From assembly GCA_002243285.1 (NCBI GenBank), contig CP022585.1:3274641-3338640 (forward strand): a stretch of DNA of 64,000 nt, read 5' to 3'. The stretch is from Candidatus Fluviicola riflensis (lineage in GTDB: Bacteria > Bacteroidota > Bacteroidia > Flavobacteriales_D > Crocinitomicaceae). Every line of letters starts with the position of its first letter. Position 1 is the first letter of the stretch. This document shows, piece by piece, positions 1-10,442 of the stretch. Under the pieces are notes generated by a model. That model ran no database searches and had not been told where the DNA came from. It saw only the letters and a program-made list of their open reading frames with translations. The translations under genes were made by a program, and so were the position numbers.

Positions 1-1233
<1,233 letters not shown>

Positions 1234-1256
1234 TTATTTATTGTTGCTTGTTTTGT

Positions 1257-2384
1257 TTAGTCCGCACTGACGTTTGTTCCATTCGAAGCATTGCTTCTCA
1301 TATTAGTGACAAACTGATCAAATAAATACCTTGAATCGTGCGGACCAGCAGAAGCTTCGGGGTGATATTGTACCGAGAATACCGGTTTTCCTTTTAAAGC
1401 AATTCCTGCAATTGTATGGTCGTTCAGATGCTGATGTGTTACGATGATTTCATCATTGGCCGTCACACTATCTTTGGTGATCACAAAACCGTGATTTTGA
1501 GAAGTAATTTCTCCCTTACCGGTAATTAAGTTTTTTACCGGGTGGTTAATTCCACGATGGCCATTAAACATTTTTTCTGTTTTCAATCCCTGGCTTAAGC
1601 CAAGAATCTGGTGGCCAAGGCAAATTCCAAATACCGGTTTTTCGCTTTTTACTATTTCTTTCACCAACGTAATTTCTTCCGGCATTGCAGACGGATCACC
1701 TGGGCCATTAGAAAGCATAAAACCATCAGGGTTAAATGCCAGCATTTCGGCCAATGGTGTCTTCATAGGGAATACGCGTACAAAGCAGTCACGATCTGCC
1801 AGGCAGCGGGCAATATTTTGTTTTACACCAAAATCAACCAAAGCTACACGATGCGGAGCATCCGGGTTTCCGACTTCATAGGCCACTTTTGTAGCTACTT
1901 TTGATGAAAGTTCCAGCCCTTCCATACTTGGAATTTCCTTTACCAATACTTTCAATGCATTTTCATCAGTATTTTCAGATGAAATAATGGCATTCATCGC
2001 ACCTTTATGCCGAATGTGTCGAACCAATGCACGGGTATCAATATCCGTGATTCCAACGCGGTCGTTTTTGATCAGGTAATCTTCCAGGTTTGAATCACCT
2101 GAAGGGCGAGAATACACATCGGCAAACTTTTTTGTTACCAAACCTGCTATTTTCACAGAACCTGATTCTTTTTCTTCGGCATGAACACCGTAGTTTCCGA
2201 TATGAGAATTGGTCATCACCAGGATTTGTCCGTAATACGACGGATCTGTAAATACTTCCTGATAACCCGTCATCCCTGTGTTAAAGGCTATTTCCCCTGT
2301 TGTTGTACCTATTTTTCCGGTTGCTATACCATGAAAAACCGTTCCGTCTTCCAGAACTAGTACAGCAGGTTTACGTTCTTCCAT
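1257..2384 (-). CDS. carA: Carbamoyl-phosphate synthase small subunit
   Basis: This is the glutaminase subunit of carbamoyl-phosphate synthase. It hydrolyses glutamine and channels ammonia to CarB for arginine and pyrimidine synthesis. The 375-residue protein has the N-terminal CPSase small-subunit domain (about 1-150) with the NTGMTGYQEV motif, then a class I GATase domain. Its nucleophile is Cys255 in FGICLGHQ, with His341 and Glu343 in QYHPEA. Length is normal for the family. carB is not in the window. A strong terminator separates it from rplQ, and a TAATTTTG element lies just upstream, so it is probably transcribed separately from the ribosomal operon, together with eno. Confidence 0.97.
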   Translation of the reverse strand: MEERKPAVLVLEDGTVFHGIATGKIGTTTGEIAFNTGMTGYQEVFTDPSYYGQILVMTNSHIGNYGVHAEEKESGSVKIAGLVTKKFADVYSRPSGDSNLEDYLIKNDRVGITDIDTRALVRHIRHKGAMNAIISSENTDENALKVLVKEIPSMEGLELSSKVATKVAYEVGNPDAPHRVALVDFGVKQNIARCLADRDCFVRVFPMKTPLAEMLAFNPDGFMLSNGPGDPSAMPEEITLVKEIVKSEKPVFGICLGHQILGLSQGLKTEKMFNGHRGINHPVKNLITGKGEITSQNHGFVITKDSVTANDEIIVTHQHLNDHTIAGIALKGKPVFSVQYHPEASAGPHDSRYLFDQFVTNMRSNASNGTNVSAD

Positions 2385-2401
2385 GCTGTGATTTTTTTTT
2401 G

Positions 2402-2409
2402 CAAAATTA
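2402..2409 (-). promoter_or_regulatory. Candidate -7 element for carA-eno
   Basis: Read on the minus strand this is TAATTTTG, a full match to the Bacteroidota -7 consensus TAnnTTTG. It ends 17 nt before the carA ATG and lies downstream of the rplQ terminator. I see no good TTTG -33 box at the usual 17-23 nt spacing. Confidence 0.5.
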
Positions 2410-2445
2410 GAATATTAAACTCAATCCTTGCGTGTATGTGAATAA

Positions 2446-2482
2446 AAAAAGGGTCTTGCCGATAAACGACAAGACCCTTTTT
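2446..2482 (-). terminator. Rho-independent terminator after rplQ
   Basis: A perfect 13-bp inverted repeat (core GGGTCTTG / CAAGACCC) encloses an 11-nt loop. A-rich and T-rich flanks give a U-tract on either strand. It follows the rplQ stop at 2499 by 16 bp and marks the end of the long ribosomal transcript. Confidence 0.88.
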
Positions 2483-2498
2483 CAATTATCATTGATCA

Positions 2499-3152
2499 TT
2501 ACTGATCATCTTTTTTTTCTTCTTCATCGGCAGACGGTTCTTCCGTCGCTTCAGGAGTTACTTCTGCTTCAGGAGCAGCTTCTTCAGCTACAGGAGCTTC
2601 TTCTACTACTTCCGCAGCTGGAGTTTCCTCTACTACTTCTGCAACCGGAGTTTCTTCTACTACTGCTTCAGGTGCAACTTCTTCTGTTGCTACTTCAGCA
2701 GCCGGAGCAGTTGTTGCTTTTGCAGCTGTAGCTGATCCACCACGACGGGAACGACGTGTAGTTGCTTTCTTCGTTGTATCGTTCAACATCAATTCGTTGA
2801 AGTCTACCAGCTCGATCAAACACATTTCAGCGTTATCACCCAAACGGTAACCTGTACGGATAATACGAGTATATCCACCTGGACGGTCAGCAATTTTAGG
2901 AGCAATTGTGCGGAAAAGTTCTGTTACAGCTTCTTTACTTTTCAAGTAAGAGAATGCAGTACGACGATTGTGTGTTGTATCGTCTTTTGATTTTGTAATA
3001 ATCGGCTCTACATACACACGCAAAGCTTTTGCTTTTGCAATGGTTGTATTGATACGTTTATGTTCGATTAACGAACAAGCCATATTAGACAACATAGCAG
3101 CTCTGTGTGCTGTTTGTCTACCAAGATGATTGAATTTTTTACCGTGTCTCAT
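2499..3152 (-). CDS. rplQ: 50S ribosomal protein L17 with long acidic tail
   Basis: L17 is a large-subunit protein near the exit-tunnel rim. The conserved core ([12 protein letters not shown] at the start, then RAAMLSNM and [15 protein letters not shown]) ends near residue 127, which is about the full length of E. coli L17. After a basic linker ([10 protein letters not shown]) the protein continues to residue 217 as an Ala/Glu/Val/Pro-rich acidic stretch with near-repeats of [18 protein letters not shown], ending DEEEKKDDQ. Such tails are known in some Bacteroidota L17 proteins, but this one is long. It is the last gene of the operon, after rpoA, with a hairpin in the 90-bp gap. Confidence 0.97.
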   Translation of the reverse strand: MRHGKKFNHLGRQTAHRAAMLSNMACSLIEHKRINTTIAKAKALRVYVEPIITKSKDDTTHNRRTAFSYLKSKEAVTELFRTIAPKIADRPGGYTRIIRTGYRLGDNAEMCLIELVDFNELMLNDTTKKATTRRSRRGGSATAAKATTAPAAEVATEEVAPEAVVEETPVAEVVEETPAAEVVEEAPVAEEAAPEAEVTPEATEEPSADEEEKKDDQ

Positions 3153-3179
3153 TTTTATAAATTTCGTAAGTAACGGTTA

Positions 3180-3207
3180 GCTGGAACTACTATCGCCTCA
3201 TTCCAGC
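3180..3207 (-). other. Intercistronic hairpin rpoA-rplQ
   Basis: A perfect 7-bp inverted repeat GCTGGAA / TTCCAGC with a 14-nt loop sits between rpoA and rplQ. No U-tract follows on the minus strand, so processing or regulation is more likely than termination. Confidence 0.45.
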
Positions 3208-3242
3208 CACCTATCACGACATTATTAACTTTAATTGCGATA

Positions 3243-4235
3243 CTAGTCTTTATCTAATTTGTACTTCGCTACGTTCATACCGAAGTTTAATCCTTTGGCA
3301 TCAACAAGATCTTCTAACTCCGTCAATGATTTCTTACCGAAGTTACGGAACTTCAACAAGTCATTTTTGTTGTATGAAACCAAGTCTCCAAGTGTTTCTA
3401 CGTCTGCAGCTTTCAAACAGTTCAGGGCGCGTACAGAAAGATCCATATCCACCAGTTTTGTTTTAAGCAATTGACGCATGTGCAATGAAGTTTCGTCAAA
3501 CTCTTCTGTTTCAGATTTCACTTCGCTATCCAACGTGATACGTTCATCGGAGAACAACATAAAGTGATGAATCAGAATTTTAGCGGCTTCTTTCAATGCA
3601 TCTTTCGGGTGAATTGAACCATCGGTTGTTACTTCAAGAACCAATTTCTCGTAATCCGTTTTTTGCTCAACACGATAGTTTTCGATCGTGTATTTCACAT
3701 TAACGATAGGCGTAAAAATGGAGTCAATAAAGATTGTTCCGAATGGTGCGTTTCCTGATTTGTTTTCCTCAGCAGGCAAGTAGCCTCTTCCTTTGACAAT
3801 TGATAATTCTATCTCCAGTTTCACTGAAGACTCCATATTACAGATCACCAAATCCGGGTTCAATACCTGGAATGCAGATGTGAATTTACCAAGATCCCCG
3901 GCAGTCAATTTATCCTGACCGGAAATTGAAATCACAACTGATTCGTTATCTGTTCCTTCGATTTGTTGCTTGAAGCGAACTTGTTTTAAGTTCAAAACGA
4001 TTTCGGTAACGTCTTCAACGACACCTTTCAACGTTGCGAACTCATGGTCTACACCTTCAATGCGCACTGAAGAAATGGCGTAACCTTCCAATGAAGAAAG
4101 CAAGATACGACGTAATGCGTTTCCTACAGTGATTCCATATCCTGGTTCAAGCGGACGGAACTCAAATTGTCCTTTACGCTCGTCAGACTGGATCATAATT
4201 ACCTTGTCAGGCTTTTGAAAATCTAAAATTGCCAT
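3243..4235 (-). CDS. rpoA: RNA polymerase alpha subunit
   Basis: RpoA forms the dimer that seeds RNA polymerase assembly and contacts upstream promoter DNA. The 330-residue protein has the alpha N-terminal dimerisation and insert domains (about 1-235; [20 protein letters not shown] is the diagnostic early motif). The C-terminal helix-hairpin-helix domain follows (about 255-325; [17 protein letters not shown], then [13 protein letters not shown]). Length is typical. It lies between rpsD and rplQ, the standard alpha-operon position, with hairpin-containing gaps on both sides. Confidence 0.98.
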   Translation of the reverse strand: MAILDFQKPDKVIMIQSDERKGQFEFRPLEPGYGITVGNALRRILLSSLEGYAISSVRIEGVDHEFATLKGVVEDVTEIVLNLKQVRFKQQIEGTDNESVVISISGQDKLTAGDLGKFTSAFQVLNPDLVICNMESSVKLEIELSIVKGRGYLPAEENKSGNAPFGTIFIDSIFTPIVNVKYTIENYRVEQKTDYEKLVLEVTTDGSIHPKDALKEAAKILIHHFMLFSDERITLDSEVKSETEEFDETSLHMRQLLKTKLVDMDLSVRALNCLKAADVETLGDLVSYNKNDLLKFRNFGKKSLTELEDLVDAKGLNFGMNVAKYKLDKD

Positions 4236-4271
4236 TATCTATTCTTCTTTTTAATTGTTTCACAGTTGTGC

Positions 4272-4303
4272 GGTTTGACGGATTGAAGAACGTCGGTCAA
4301 ACC
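4272..4303 (-). other. Intercistronic hairpin rpsD-rpoA
   Basis: A perfect 8-bp repeat GGTTTGAC / GTCAAACC with a 16-nt loop lies 37 bp before the rpoA start. No U-tract follows. Confidence 0.5.
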
Positions 4304-4330
4304 CTTTGGCTGCGATTCAATAGTTAATTA

Positions 4331-4939
4331 TTACTTAGAGTATAATTCGACGATTAACTGTTCCTTGATGTTCTCAGGGATCATTTCGCGTGATGGAATG
4401 CTCAATAACTTTCCAGCTTGTTGAGAAGGGTTCCAATCCAACCAATCGTAACGCTTGTTTGAAGCTGTCAAAGAAGACGTAATCGCTTCCAATGATTTTG
4501 ACTTCTCACGAACGCTAACCACATCTCCGATACGCAATGTATAAGACGGGATGTTTACCACTTCACCGTTTACTACGATATGTTTGTGTGTTACCAATTG
4601 ACGAGCTGCGCGTCTTGTAGGAGCAATACCTAAACGGTAAACCGTATTATCCAATCGCGATTCGCACAATTGCAACAATACTTCACCTGTAATCCCCTTC
4701 ATTCGAGATGCTTTTTCGAACAAATTAGCGAATTGACGCTCTAAGATACCGTAGGTATATTTTGCTTTTTGTTTTTCAGCAAGCTGGACTGCGTACTCTG
4801 ACTGCTTTCCACCTCTGCGTTTGTTCGGACCGTGCTGACCTGGGCCATACTGTCTTCTGTCTAATGCTTTGTCCGGGCCGAAAATCGGTTCACGAAAACG
4901 ACGTGCGATTTTGGTCTTAGGACCTGTATATCTTGCCAT
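4331..4939 (-). CDS. rpsD: 30S ribosomal protein S4
   Basis: S4 is a primary 16S rRNA binder that nucleates 30S assembly. In E. coli it represses its own operon. The 202-residue protein begins [20 protein letters not shown] and has an S4 RNA-binding domain at about 90-155 ([29 protein letters not shown]). Its N-terminal segment lacks the cysteine cluster of zinc-binding S4 forms. The 78-bp gap to rpsK contains nested inverted repeats that could carry autoregulation. Confidence 0.98.
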   Translation of the reverse strand: MARYTGPKTKIARRFREPIFGPDKALDRRQYGPGQHGPNKRRGGKQSEYAVQLAEKQKAKYTYGILERQFANLFEKASRMKGITGEVLLQLCESRLDNTVYRLGIAPTRRAARQLVTHKHIVVNGEVVNIPSYTLRIGDVVSVREKSKSLEAITSSLTASNKRYDWLDWNPSQQAGKLLSIPSREMIPENIKEQLIVELYSK

Positions 4940-4953
4940 ATTAAAGTTAAATT

Positions 4954-5004
4954 AAGGGGGATTATGAATTAAGGCTTTTCCTTCGATAACCGGGTTCCCC
5001 TTTT
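4954..5004 (-). other. Nested inverted repeats in rpsK-rpsD gap
   Basis: On the minus strand AAGGGG pairs with a downstream CCCCCTT, enclosing a small AAGG-AAAA-GCCTT type hairpin, all inside the rpsK-rpsD gap. This would place a structured RNA just before the rpsD start. Whether it binds S4 is untested. Confidence 0.4.
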
Positions 5005-5017
5005 TGATTATTACAAA

Positions 5018-5404
5018 TTAAACGCGACGTCTTTTTGGAGGACGACATCCATTGTGAGGTAACGGCGTCACATCAACGATTTCGATTACCTCGATACCGC
5101 TATTGTGAATGGAACGTATTGCTGATTCACGACCGCCACCAGGGCCTTTCACGAAAACTTTCACTCTACGTAACCCGAAGTCATGTGCTTCCTTAGAGGC
5201 GTCTTCTGCTGCAACCTGCGCTGCATAAGGCGTGTTCTTTTTAGATCCTCTGAAACCCATTTTTCCCGCTGATGACCAAGAAATAACTTGTCCAGCATTG
5301 TTCGTCAAAGAAATAATCACGTTGTTGAAGGTAGCTTGAATATGCGCTTCACCCAATGCGTCTACTTTGACTTTTTTGGTATTCTTCTTGTTTGACTTTG
5401 CCAT
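5018..5404 (-). CDS. rpsK: 30S ribosomal protein S11
   Basis: S11 is a platform protein of the 30S subunit that binds helix 23/24 of 16S rRNA near the mRNA exit. The 128-residue sequence has the family motifs [38 protein letters not shown] and the invariant C-terminus [12 protein letters not shown]. It lies 8 bp downstream of rpsM, so the two are translated closely together. Confidence 0.98.
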   Translation of the reverse strand: MAKSNKKNTKKVKVDALGEAHIQATFNNVIISLTNNAGQVISWSSAGKMGFRGSKKNTPYAAQVAAEDASKEAHDFGLRRVKVFVKGPGGGRESAIRSIHNSGIEVIEIVDVTPLPHNGCRPPKRRRV

Positions 5405-5412
5405 GTTAACTA

Positions 5413-5787
5413 TTATTTAGCTGCTTTTTTCTTGTTAGCAACTGTTTTTCTCTTACCTTTTCTCGTACGAGAGTTGTTTTTCGTTCGTTGACCTCTCAAC
5501 GGAAGACCTGCACGGTGACGAATTCCTCTTGTGCAACCGATATCCATTAAACGTTTAATGTTTAACTGAACTTCGGAGCGCAATTGTCCTTCAACCTTAA
5601 TCTCAGCCAATCCTGTACGGATTAGTGAAATCTGATCATCAGTCCAATCTTGTACTTTGATATTTTCATCAATACCGTTAGAAGTCAAGATTTGTTTAGC
5701 CGTGCTACGACCAATTCCGTAGATGTAAGTCAATCCGATTACACCTCGTTTGTTTTTTGGTAGATCTATACCTGCAATACGTGCCAT
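5413..5787 (-). CDS. rpsM: 30S ribosomal protein S13
   Basis: S13 sits in the head of the 30S subunit and contacts both the P-site tRNA and the large subunit. The 124-residue protein starts [15 protein letters not shown] and contains the helix-two-turn-helix motif [12 protein letters not shown], the [22 protein letters not shown] segment that reaches the P site, and a Lys-rich tail (KKAAK). It follows rpmJ, as in most Bacteroidota. Confidence 0.98.
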   Translation of the reverse strand: MARIAGIDLPKNKRGVIGLTYIYGIGRSTAKQILTSNGIDENIKVQDWTDDQISLIRTGLAEIKVEGQLRSEVQLNIKRLMDIGCTRGIRHRAGLPLRGQRTKNNSRTRKGKRKTVANKKKAAK

Positions 5788-5790
5788 AAT

Positions 5791-5907
5791 TTACCCTTGT
5801 CTTTGTTTAAGTTTAGGATTCTTCTTGTTAATCACGTAAACTCTTCCTTTTCGTTTAACGATCTTGCAATCTGCCGAACGTTTTTTTACTGAAGCTCTTA
5901 CTTTCAT
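5791..5907 (-). CDS. rpmJ: 50S ribosomal protein L36
   Basis: A 38-residue frame, [17 protein letters not shown] to NPKLKQRQG, translates from the ATG at 5907 and stops at 5791, 3 bp before rpsM. This is the smallest large-subunit protein. The zinc-binding form needs CxxC plus Cys and His. Here only one Cys (DCK) remains and the other ligand positions are Ser, Asn and Lys, so this is the zinc-free type. Its place between infA and rpsM is the conserved one. Confidence 0.96.
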   Translation of the reverse strand: MKVRASVKKRSADCKIVKRKGRVYVINKKNPKLKQRQG

Positions 5908-5932
5908 GTTCCTATTTTTTATTCTGGTTTCC

Positions 5933-6151
5933 TTACTTGTAACGGAAGGAAATACGTCCTTTTGTTAAATCGTACGGTGACATCTCTACTTTCACACGAT
6001 CTCCAGGAAGAATTTTGATATAGAACATTCTCATTTTACCCGAAATGTGGGCTGTGATGATGTGTCCGTTTTCCAATTCTACCCGAAACATCGCATTTGA
6101 TAATGCTTCGATGATCGTACCATCCTGTTCAATTGAGCTTTGCTTAGCCAT
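5933..6151 (-). CDS. infA: Translation initiation factor IF-1
   Basis: IF-1 occupies the ribosomal A site during initiation and helps IF-2 and IF-3. The 72-residue S1/OB-fold protein shows [39 protein letters not shown] and the ending [12 protein letters not shown], all diagnostic. It starts 3 bp after secY stops, with no adk or map gene in between. Confidence 0.98.
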   Translation of the reverse strand: MAKQSSIEQDGTIIEALSNAMFRVELENGHIITAHISGKMRMFYIKILPGDRVKVEMSPYDLTKGRISFRYK

Positions 6152-6154
6152 AAT

Positions 6155-7495
6155 CTAAAAACCTGATAATTCGTTAGCTGCTCTACGTCCGCGAACTCGC
6201 GTACCTTCCATCAAACCATCCATGTGGCGGTTCAACAGGTAAGATTCAATTTGCTGAAGTGTATCCAATACAACTCCCACCATGATCAGCAATGATGTTC
6301 CTCCGAAGAACATTTCAAATCCTGAGGTAATACCTGCAGCATGAGCAATAGACGGAAGGATCGCGATAATCGCCAGGAACAATGAGCCCGGTAATGTAAT
6401 GCGCGACACCAATGTATCGATGAAGTTTGCTGTTTCTTCACCCGGACGAACACCAGGAATAAATCCACCGTTTCGTTTCAGGTCATCAGCCATTTTACGA
6501 GGGTTGATCATGATTGCCGTATAGAAATACGTAAACACAACGATCAACAATCCAAGTAATAGATTGTACGTTAATCCGTAAATATCACTCAGGTTTGCCT
6601 GGAACCAGCTTGGTTTTTCACCAGGAGTGCCACCACTAAAGATCATTACCGGAATGGTCATAATCGCTTGTGCAAAGATGATTGGCATTACACCTGATGC
6701 GTTTACTTTCAATGGCAGGTAACTTCTTGCTCCCTGCGCATCAGCTGCTCGCGCTCCAACAACTCTTTTGGCCGTATTGAGCGGAATTTTACGCACACCT
6801 TGCACAATCAGAATGGTTCCCACCACGATCAGCATAAACACTACTACTTCCAATACGATCAATAACGGTTGTCTCATGGCCACTTCCGAAAGGAAAGACT
6901 GAGGCAAACGTGCCAAGATACCTACTGTAATCAATAATGAAATACCGTTTCCGATTCCTTTGTCAGTAATACGTTCACCCAACCAAACCGCAAACATGGA
7001 ACCAGCAACCATCACAATAATGGATTGAGCCCACCACAGTGTCCCTGCATCAACCGGAAGTGCATTTTTAGCACCAATATACATTGAAAGGTAACTAGGC
7101 GCCTGAGCTGCACAGATAACGATCGTCAAAATACGGGTGTAGTTGTTGATTTGTTTACGACCTGATTCGCCTTCATTCTGCATTTTCTGTACTGCCGGAA
7201 CGGCCATACCTAAAAGTTGCATAATGATCGACGCACTGATATACGGCATGATCCCCAACCCCATAATGGATGCGTTGGTAAAACCTCCTCCGGAGAACAA
7301 TGATAATAACGTTTCTAGCGTTCCTGCACCACCTGCCTCTTTTTGAGCGGAAGTTAGTGCTTCATAATTCACACCTGGAAGAACGATAAAAGATCCGATA
7401 CGGTAAACAAGAATAAGAGAAAGCGTTAAGATAATACGCTTTCTCAATTCTTCAACCTTCCAGATATTCTTTATGTTTTGTATAAACCGTTTCAT
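6155..7495 (-). CDS. secY: Preprotein translocase subunit SecY
   Basis: SecY is the channel of the Sec translocon in the inner membrane; SRP/FtsY and SecA deliver substrates to it. The 446-residue protein fits ten transmembrane helices. It starts with the cytoplasmic NIKNIWKVEELRKRIILTL, has the plug-region pattern (VLPGVNYEAL, then a Gly-rich loop), and carries the C5-loop segment MADDLKRNGGFIPGVRPG that contacts ribosome and SecA. The gene lies between rplO and infA as in the standard spc operon. Confidence 0.98.
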   Translation of the reverse strand: MKRFIQNIKNIWKVEELRKRIILTLSLILVYRIGSFIVLPGVNYEALTSAQKEAGGAGTLETLLSLFSGGGFTNASIMGLGIMPYISASIIMQLLGMAVPAVQKMQNEGESGRKQINNYTRILTIVICAAQAPSYLSMYIGAKNALPVDAGTLWWAQSIIVMVAGSMFAVWLGERITDKGIGNGISLLITVGILARLPQSFLSEVAMRQPLLIVLEVVVFMLIVVGTILIVQGVRKIPLNTAKRVVGARAADAQGARSYLPLKVNASGVMPIIFAQAIMTIPVMIFSGGTPGEKPSWFQANLSDIYGLTYNLLLGLLIVVFTYFYTAIMINPRKMADDLKRNGGFIPGVRPGEETANFIDTLVSRITLPGSLFLAIIAILPSIAHAAGITSGFEMFFGGTSLLIMVGVVLDTLQQIESYLLNRHMDGLMEGTRVRGRRAANELSGF

Positions 7496-7518
7496 AGAAA
7501 AAATGTCGGCAAAGTTAA

Positions 7519-7971
7519 TTAGATTTCTGAAACATTACCACCTTGAGCTTCAATTCCTGATTTTGCAGTACTTGAAAACTTGTGAGCGGTTACATTTACT
7601 TTCGCTTTTAATTCACCGCGACCCAATACTTTTACTAAGTCATTGCGAGAAATCAAACCGTTTTCACGTAACACCTCCGGTGTAATATCAGTGATATTCT
7701 TACGCTCAGCAAGCGATTGAATAGCATCTAAATTAATTGCTTTATACTCAACGCGGTTAATGTTCTTGAATCCGAACTTAGGCACACGACGTTGTAACGG
7801 CATCTGACCTCCTTCGAAACCAATTTTTGTTGAATAACCTGAGCGTGATTTTGCTCCTTTGTGACCACGTGTAGATGTTCCACCGTGACCAGATCCTTGT
7901 CCACGAGCGATTCTTTTTTCTGAAAGAACCGATCCTTTGGCAGGAGTTAAACTATTTAAATTCATAGTCAA
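7519..7971 (-). CDS. rplO: 50S ribosomal protein L15
   Basis: L15 is a late-assembly 23S rRNA binder. The 150-residue protein has the long Gly/Arg-rich N-terminal extension (ARGQGSGHGGTSTRGHKGAKSR) that threads into rRNA, then a globular domain with GGQMPLQRRVPKFGFKN. The second Met (residue 3) is an equally possible start; the call uses the first ATG. Confidence 0.97.
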   Translation of the reverse strand: MTMNLNSLTPAKGSVLSEKRIARGQGSGHGGTSTRGHKGAKSRSGYSTKIGFEGGQMPLQRRVPKFGFKNINRVEYKAINLDAIQSLAERKNITDITPEVLRENGLISRNDLVKVLGRGELKAKVNVTAHKFSSTAKSGIEAQGGNVSEI

Positions 7972-7984
7972 TTCGATTTTAGTA

Positions 7985-8161
7985 TTATTCTACCACTTTG
8001 ATCAAATGCTCGACCTTCTTGATCATACCAAGAATCTGTGGTGTTGCTTCTTTCTCTACTATTTGGTTCAACTTGCGGAATCCCAACGCCTGAATAGTTC
8101 GTTTTTGACGAGCCGGACGTTTGATAGCACTGCGAACCTGTTGGATTTTAATTGTTGCCAT
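7985..8161 (-). CDS. rpmD: 50S ribosomal protein L30
   Basis: The 58-residue frame MATIKIQQVRSAIKRP to EHLIKVVE matches L30, with the signature KRTIQALGFRKLNQ and PQILGMIKKVEHL. It lies between rpsE and rplO, with gaps of 12 and 13 bp. L30 binds 23S rRNA near the 5S rRNA. The lysines and short beta-alpha-beta fold agree with the family. Confidence 0.96.
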   Translation of the reverse strand: MATIKIQQVRSAIKRPARQKRTIQALGFRKLNQIVEKEATPQILGMIKKVEHLIKVVE

Positions 8162-8173
8162 ACTATTTTAAGA

Positions 8174-8692
8174 TTAACCGTTAAACACTTTATCCAAGCT
8201 AATTCCACGCTGACGTGCAACTGTAACTGCATCACGCATGTTTGCCAATGCATCCATGGTTGCTTTTACCACGTTGTGTGGGTTAGATGAACCTTGAGAT
8301 TTCGCTAATACATTGTGTACACCAACTGACTCCAATACTGCGCGCATCGCACCACCTGCGATTACACCTGTACCTTCTGTTGCTGGTTTCAACAATACTT
8401 CTGCTCCACCGAATTTTCCTTTTTGTGCGTGAGGCACAGTTCCTCTTAAGATCGGAACTTTGATCAGGTTTTTCTTCGCGTCGTCAATACCTTTGGTAAT
8501 TGCTTCTGTTACTTCCTTTGCTTTACCAAGACCATGACCTACGATACCGTGCTCATCACCTACCACAACGATAGCTGAGAAACTGAACGTACGACCACCT
8601 TTTGTTACTTTGGTCACACGGTTCACAGCTACCAATTTATCTTTAAGCTCAATTTCTGAGGCTTTAACTCTGTTTAATGCTTGTGTTGCCAT
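8174..8692 (-). CDS. rpsE: 30S ribosomal protein S5
   Basis: S5 works with S4 at the mRNA entry channel and affects decoding accuracy. The 172-residue protein has the double-stranded-RNA-binding-like N-domain ([31 protein letters not shown]) and the C-domain with [19 protein letters not shown] and [19 protein letters not shown]. Start and length match Bacteroidota orthologues. It begins 5 bp after rplR. Confidence 0.98.
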   Translation of the reverse strand: MATQALNRVKASEIELKDKLVAVNRVTKVTKGGRTFSFSAIVVVGDEHGIVGHGLGKAKEVTEAITKGIDDAKKNLIKVPILRGTVPHAQKGKFGGAEVLLKPATEGTGVIAGGAMRAVLESVGVHNVLAKSQGSSNPHNVVKATMDALANMRDAVTVARQRGISLDKVFNG

Positions 8693-8697
8693 TACTC

Positions 8698-9051
8698 TTA
8701 AAATTTAAGTCCGCCTTCTCTAGCTGAATCGGCTAATGATTTAACGCGACCGTGGTACAAATAACCATTACGATCAAACACTACTGACTCAACGCCAGCT
8801 TTCACTGCTTTTTCAGCGATTTCTTTTCCTACAACAGCTGCCTGATCGATTTTGTTTTTCTTATCAGCTGCTTTGTTGTTGTATGAAGATGCTGCAACCA
8901 GAGTAACTCCGTTTGTATCATCGATCAACTGCGCATAGATTTGCTTGTTGGAACGATATACAGACAAACGAGGCAACTGAGCTGTACCAGAAATTTTCTT
9001 TCTGATTCTTCGCTTAATTTTTGCTCTTCTGTTTAATTTACTAAATGCCAT
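8698..9051 (-). CDS. rplR: 50S ribosomal protein L18
   Basis: L18 binds 5S rRNA and brings it into the central protuberance with L5. The 117-residue protein shows the basic N-terminus ([18 protein letters not shown]), then [20 protein letters not shown] and the ending [23 protein letters not shown]. It sits between rplF and rpsE. Confidence 0.98.
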   Translation of the reverse strand: MAFSKLNRRAKIKRRIRKKISGTAQLPRLSVYRSNKQIYAQLIDDTNGVTLVAASSYNNKAADKKNKIDQAAVVGKEIAEKAVKAGVESVVFDRNGYLYHGRVKSLADSAREGGLKF

Positions 9052-9062
9052 AACTTCTAAAA

Positions 9063-9617
9063 TTATTTTTTACCTGCAGATTTACCAGCTTTTCTTCTAA
9101 TCTCTTCGCCCATGAAGCGAATACCTTTTCCTTTGTATGGTTCAGGTTTACGAAGGGAACGAATCTTGGCGGCTACCTGACCCAAAAGTTGCTTATCGTA
9201 TGACTCAAGAGTCACAACCGGAGCTTTACCTTTTTGAGTATCTGCAGATACCTTAATTTCTTTCGGAAGTTCGATAGCAATAGGGTGAGAGTATCCTAGT
9301 GACAACTCCAACAGCTGACCTGTTGCAGTGGCACGATAACCTACACCAATTACCTCCATTTCCTTTTTATACCCTTCGGAAACACCTACAATCATGTTAT
9401 GTACCAAAGAACGGTATAAACCATGCTTTGCTCTATGATCTGGCGCATCAGACGCGCGGGTAAAAGTGATTTCGGAACCTTCAATGTTGATCGTCACACA
9501 AGAATCGAGTTCTTGTTGCAACTGTCCTTTAGGGCCTTTCACGGAAACTGTGCTTCCTTCCACTTTTACTTCAACTCCACTCGGGATTGTTACTGGGGAT
9601 TTACCTATCCTTGACAT
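9063..9617 (-). CDS. rplF: 50S ribosomal protein L6
   Basis: L6 lies at the base of the L7/L12 stalk near the sarcin-ricin loop. The 184-residue protein has the two tandem L6 domains. The start is [17 protein letters not shown], the middle has [11 protein letters not shown], and the second domain ends with [22 protein letters not shown] 92-bp gap to rpsH is A/T-rich and contains short quasi-palindromes, unlike the tight spacing elsewhere in the operon. Confidence 0.98.
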   Translation of the reverse strand: MSRIGKSPVTIPSGVEVKVEGSTVSVKGPKGQLQQELDSCVTINIEGSEITFTRASDAPDHRAKHGLYRSLVHNMIVGVSEGYKKEMEVIGVGYRATATGQLLELSLGYSHPIAIELPKEIKVSADTQKGKAPVVTLESYDKQLLGQVAAKIRSLRKPEPYKGKGIRFMGEEIRRKAGKSAGKK

Positions 9618-9709
9618 TGTTTTTTTGAATTACGAATGGAAAATTTAAAATTGAAAAGGACGAACATATCCGGCTTTTACATTTTGCATTTTCAATTCTG
9701 CATTACTGA

Positions 9710-10108
9710 TTAATATACGTAGCAGAGAACTTCTCCACCAACGTTTTCTTTTCTTGCTTCTTTGTCTGTGATTACACCTCTTGAAGTAGAAACGATAGCG
9801 ATTCCCAAACCGTTCAATACACGTGGCATTTCAGCTGAGGCGCTATATTTACGAAGTCCCGGACGTGATGCACGTTGAATTTTCGTGATCGCTGGAACTT
9901 TAGTAGATGGATTGTACTTCAAAGCGATTTTAATCACGCCTTGTTTGTCATCGTCTTCGAATTTGTAATTCGCGATATAACCTTGATCGAATAAGATCGC
10001 GGTCATTGCGCGTTTTACGTTTGAACCTGGAATTTCTACCATTTTCAAACGAGCTGCACTTGCATTACGAATTCGTGTCAGATAATCTGCAATAGGATCT
10101 GTATACAT
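9710..10108 (-). CDS. rpsH: 30S ribosomal protein S8
   Basis: S8 binds helix 21 of 16S rRNA. In E. coli it also represses the spc operon by binding mRNA near the L5 start. The 132-residue protein starts MYTDPIADYLTRIRNASAA and has the C-terminal rRNA-binding segments PRVLNGLGIAIVSTSRGV and GGEVLCYVY. A small hairpin lies in the 59-bp gap between rpsN and rpsH. Confidence 0.98.
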   Translation of the reverse strand: MYTDPIADYLTRIRNASAARLKMVEIPGSNVKRAMTAILFDQGYIANYKFEDDDKQGVIKIALKYNPSTKVPAITKIQRASRPGLRKYSASAEMPRVLNGLGIAIVSTSRGVITDKEARKENVGGEVLCYVY

Positions 10109-10146
10109 GTCCTTTTTTCTTTATTAATTACTTGGTAGAGTTTCAA

Positions 10147-10162
10147 TCTGTCAACTGACAGA
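10147..10162 (-). other. Short palindrome between rpsN and rpsH
   Basis: TCTGTCA and TGACAGA flank a central AC, forming a 7-bp perfect inverted repeat in the rpsN-rpsH gap. It could be an intercistronic hairpin or a chance palindrome. Confidence 0.3.
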
Positions 10163-10167
10163 GACTT

Positions 10168-10437
10168 TTACCAACTTGCTTTTTTAACACCCGGGATTTT
10201 ACCAGCCAAGGCCATTTCACGGAAAGTAACACGTGAAATACCAAACTGACGCATATAACCACGAGGACGACCGGTCAAACCACAACGGTTGTGCAAACGA
10301 ACTTTAGAAGAGTTCGCTGGCAATTGCTGCAAAGCATCCCAATCACCGGCAGCTTTCAATTCAGCGCGTTTTGCGGCAAATTTCGCTACCATTTTTTCTC
10401 TTTTGCGCTCACGCGCTTTCATTGATTCCTTAGCCAT
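10168..10437 (-). CDS. rpsN: 30S ribosomal protein S14 (zinc-free type)
   Basis: S14 is in the 30S head. This is the 89-residue form. It starts [19 protein letters not shown], has the RNA-contacting segment [20 protein letters not shown] and ends IPGVKKASW. The zinc-type S14 is about 61 residues and has two CxxC pairs; these are absent here. It begins 5 bp after rplE. Confidence 0.98.
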   Translation of the reverse strand: MAKESMKARERKREKMVAKFAAKRAELKAAGDWDALQQLPANSSKVRLHNRCGLTGRPRGYMRQFGISRVTFREMALAGKIPGVKKASW

Positions 10438-10442
10438 CTTAC

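Noticed and set aside
2432..2731. Leu/Gln-rich plus-strand open frame
   Set aside because: Antisense reading of the low-complexity Glu/Ala tail of rplQ; no start context or family resemblance.
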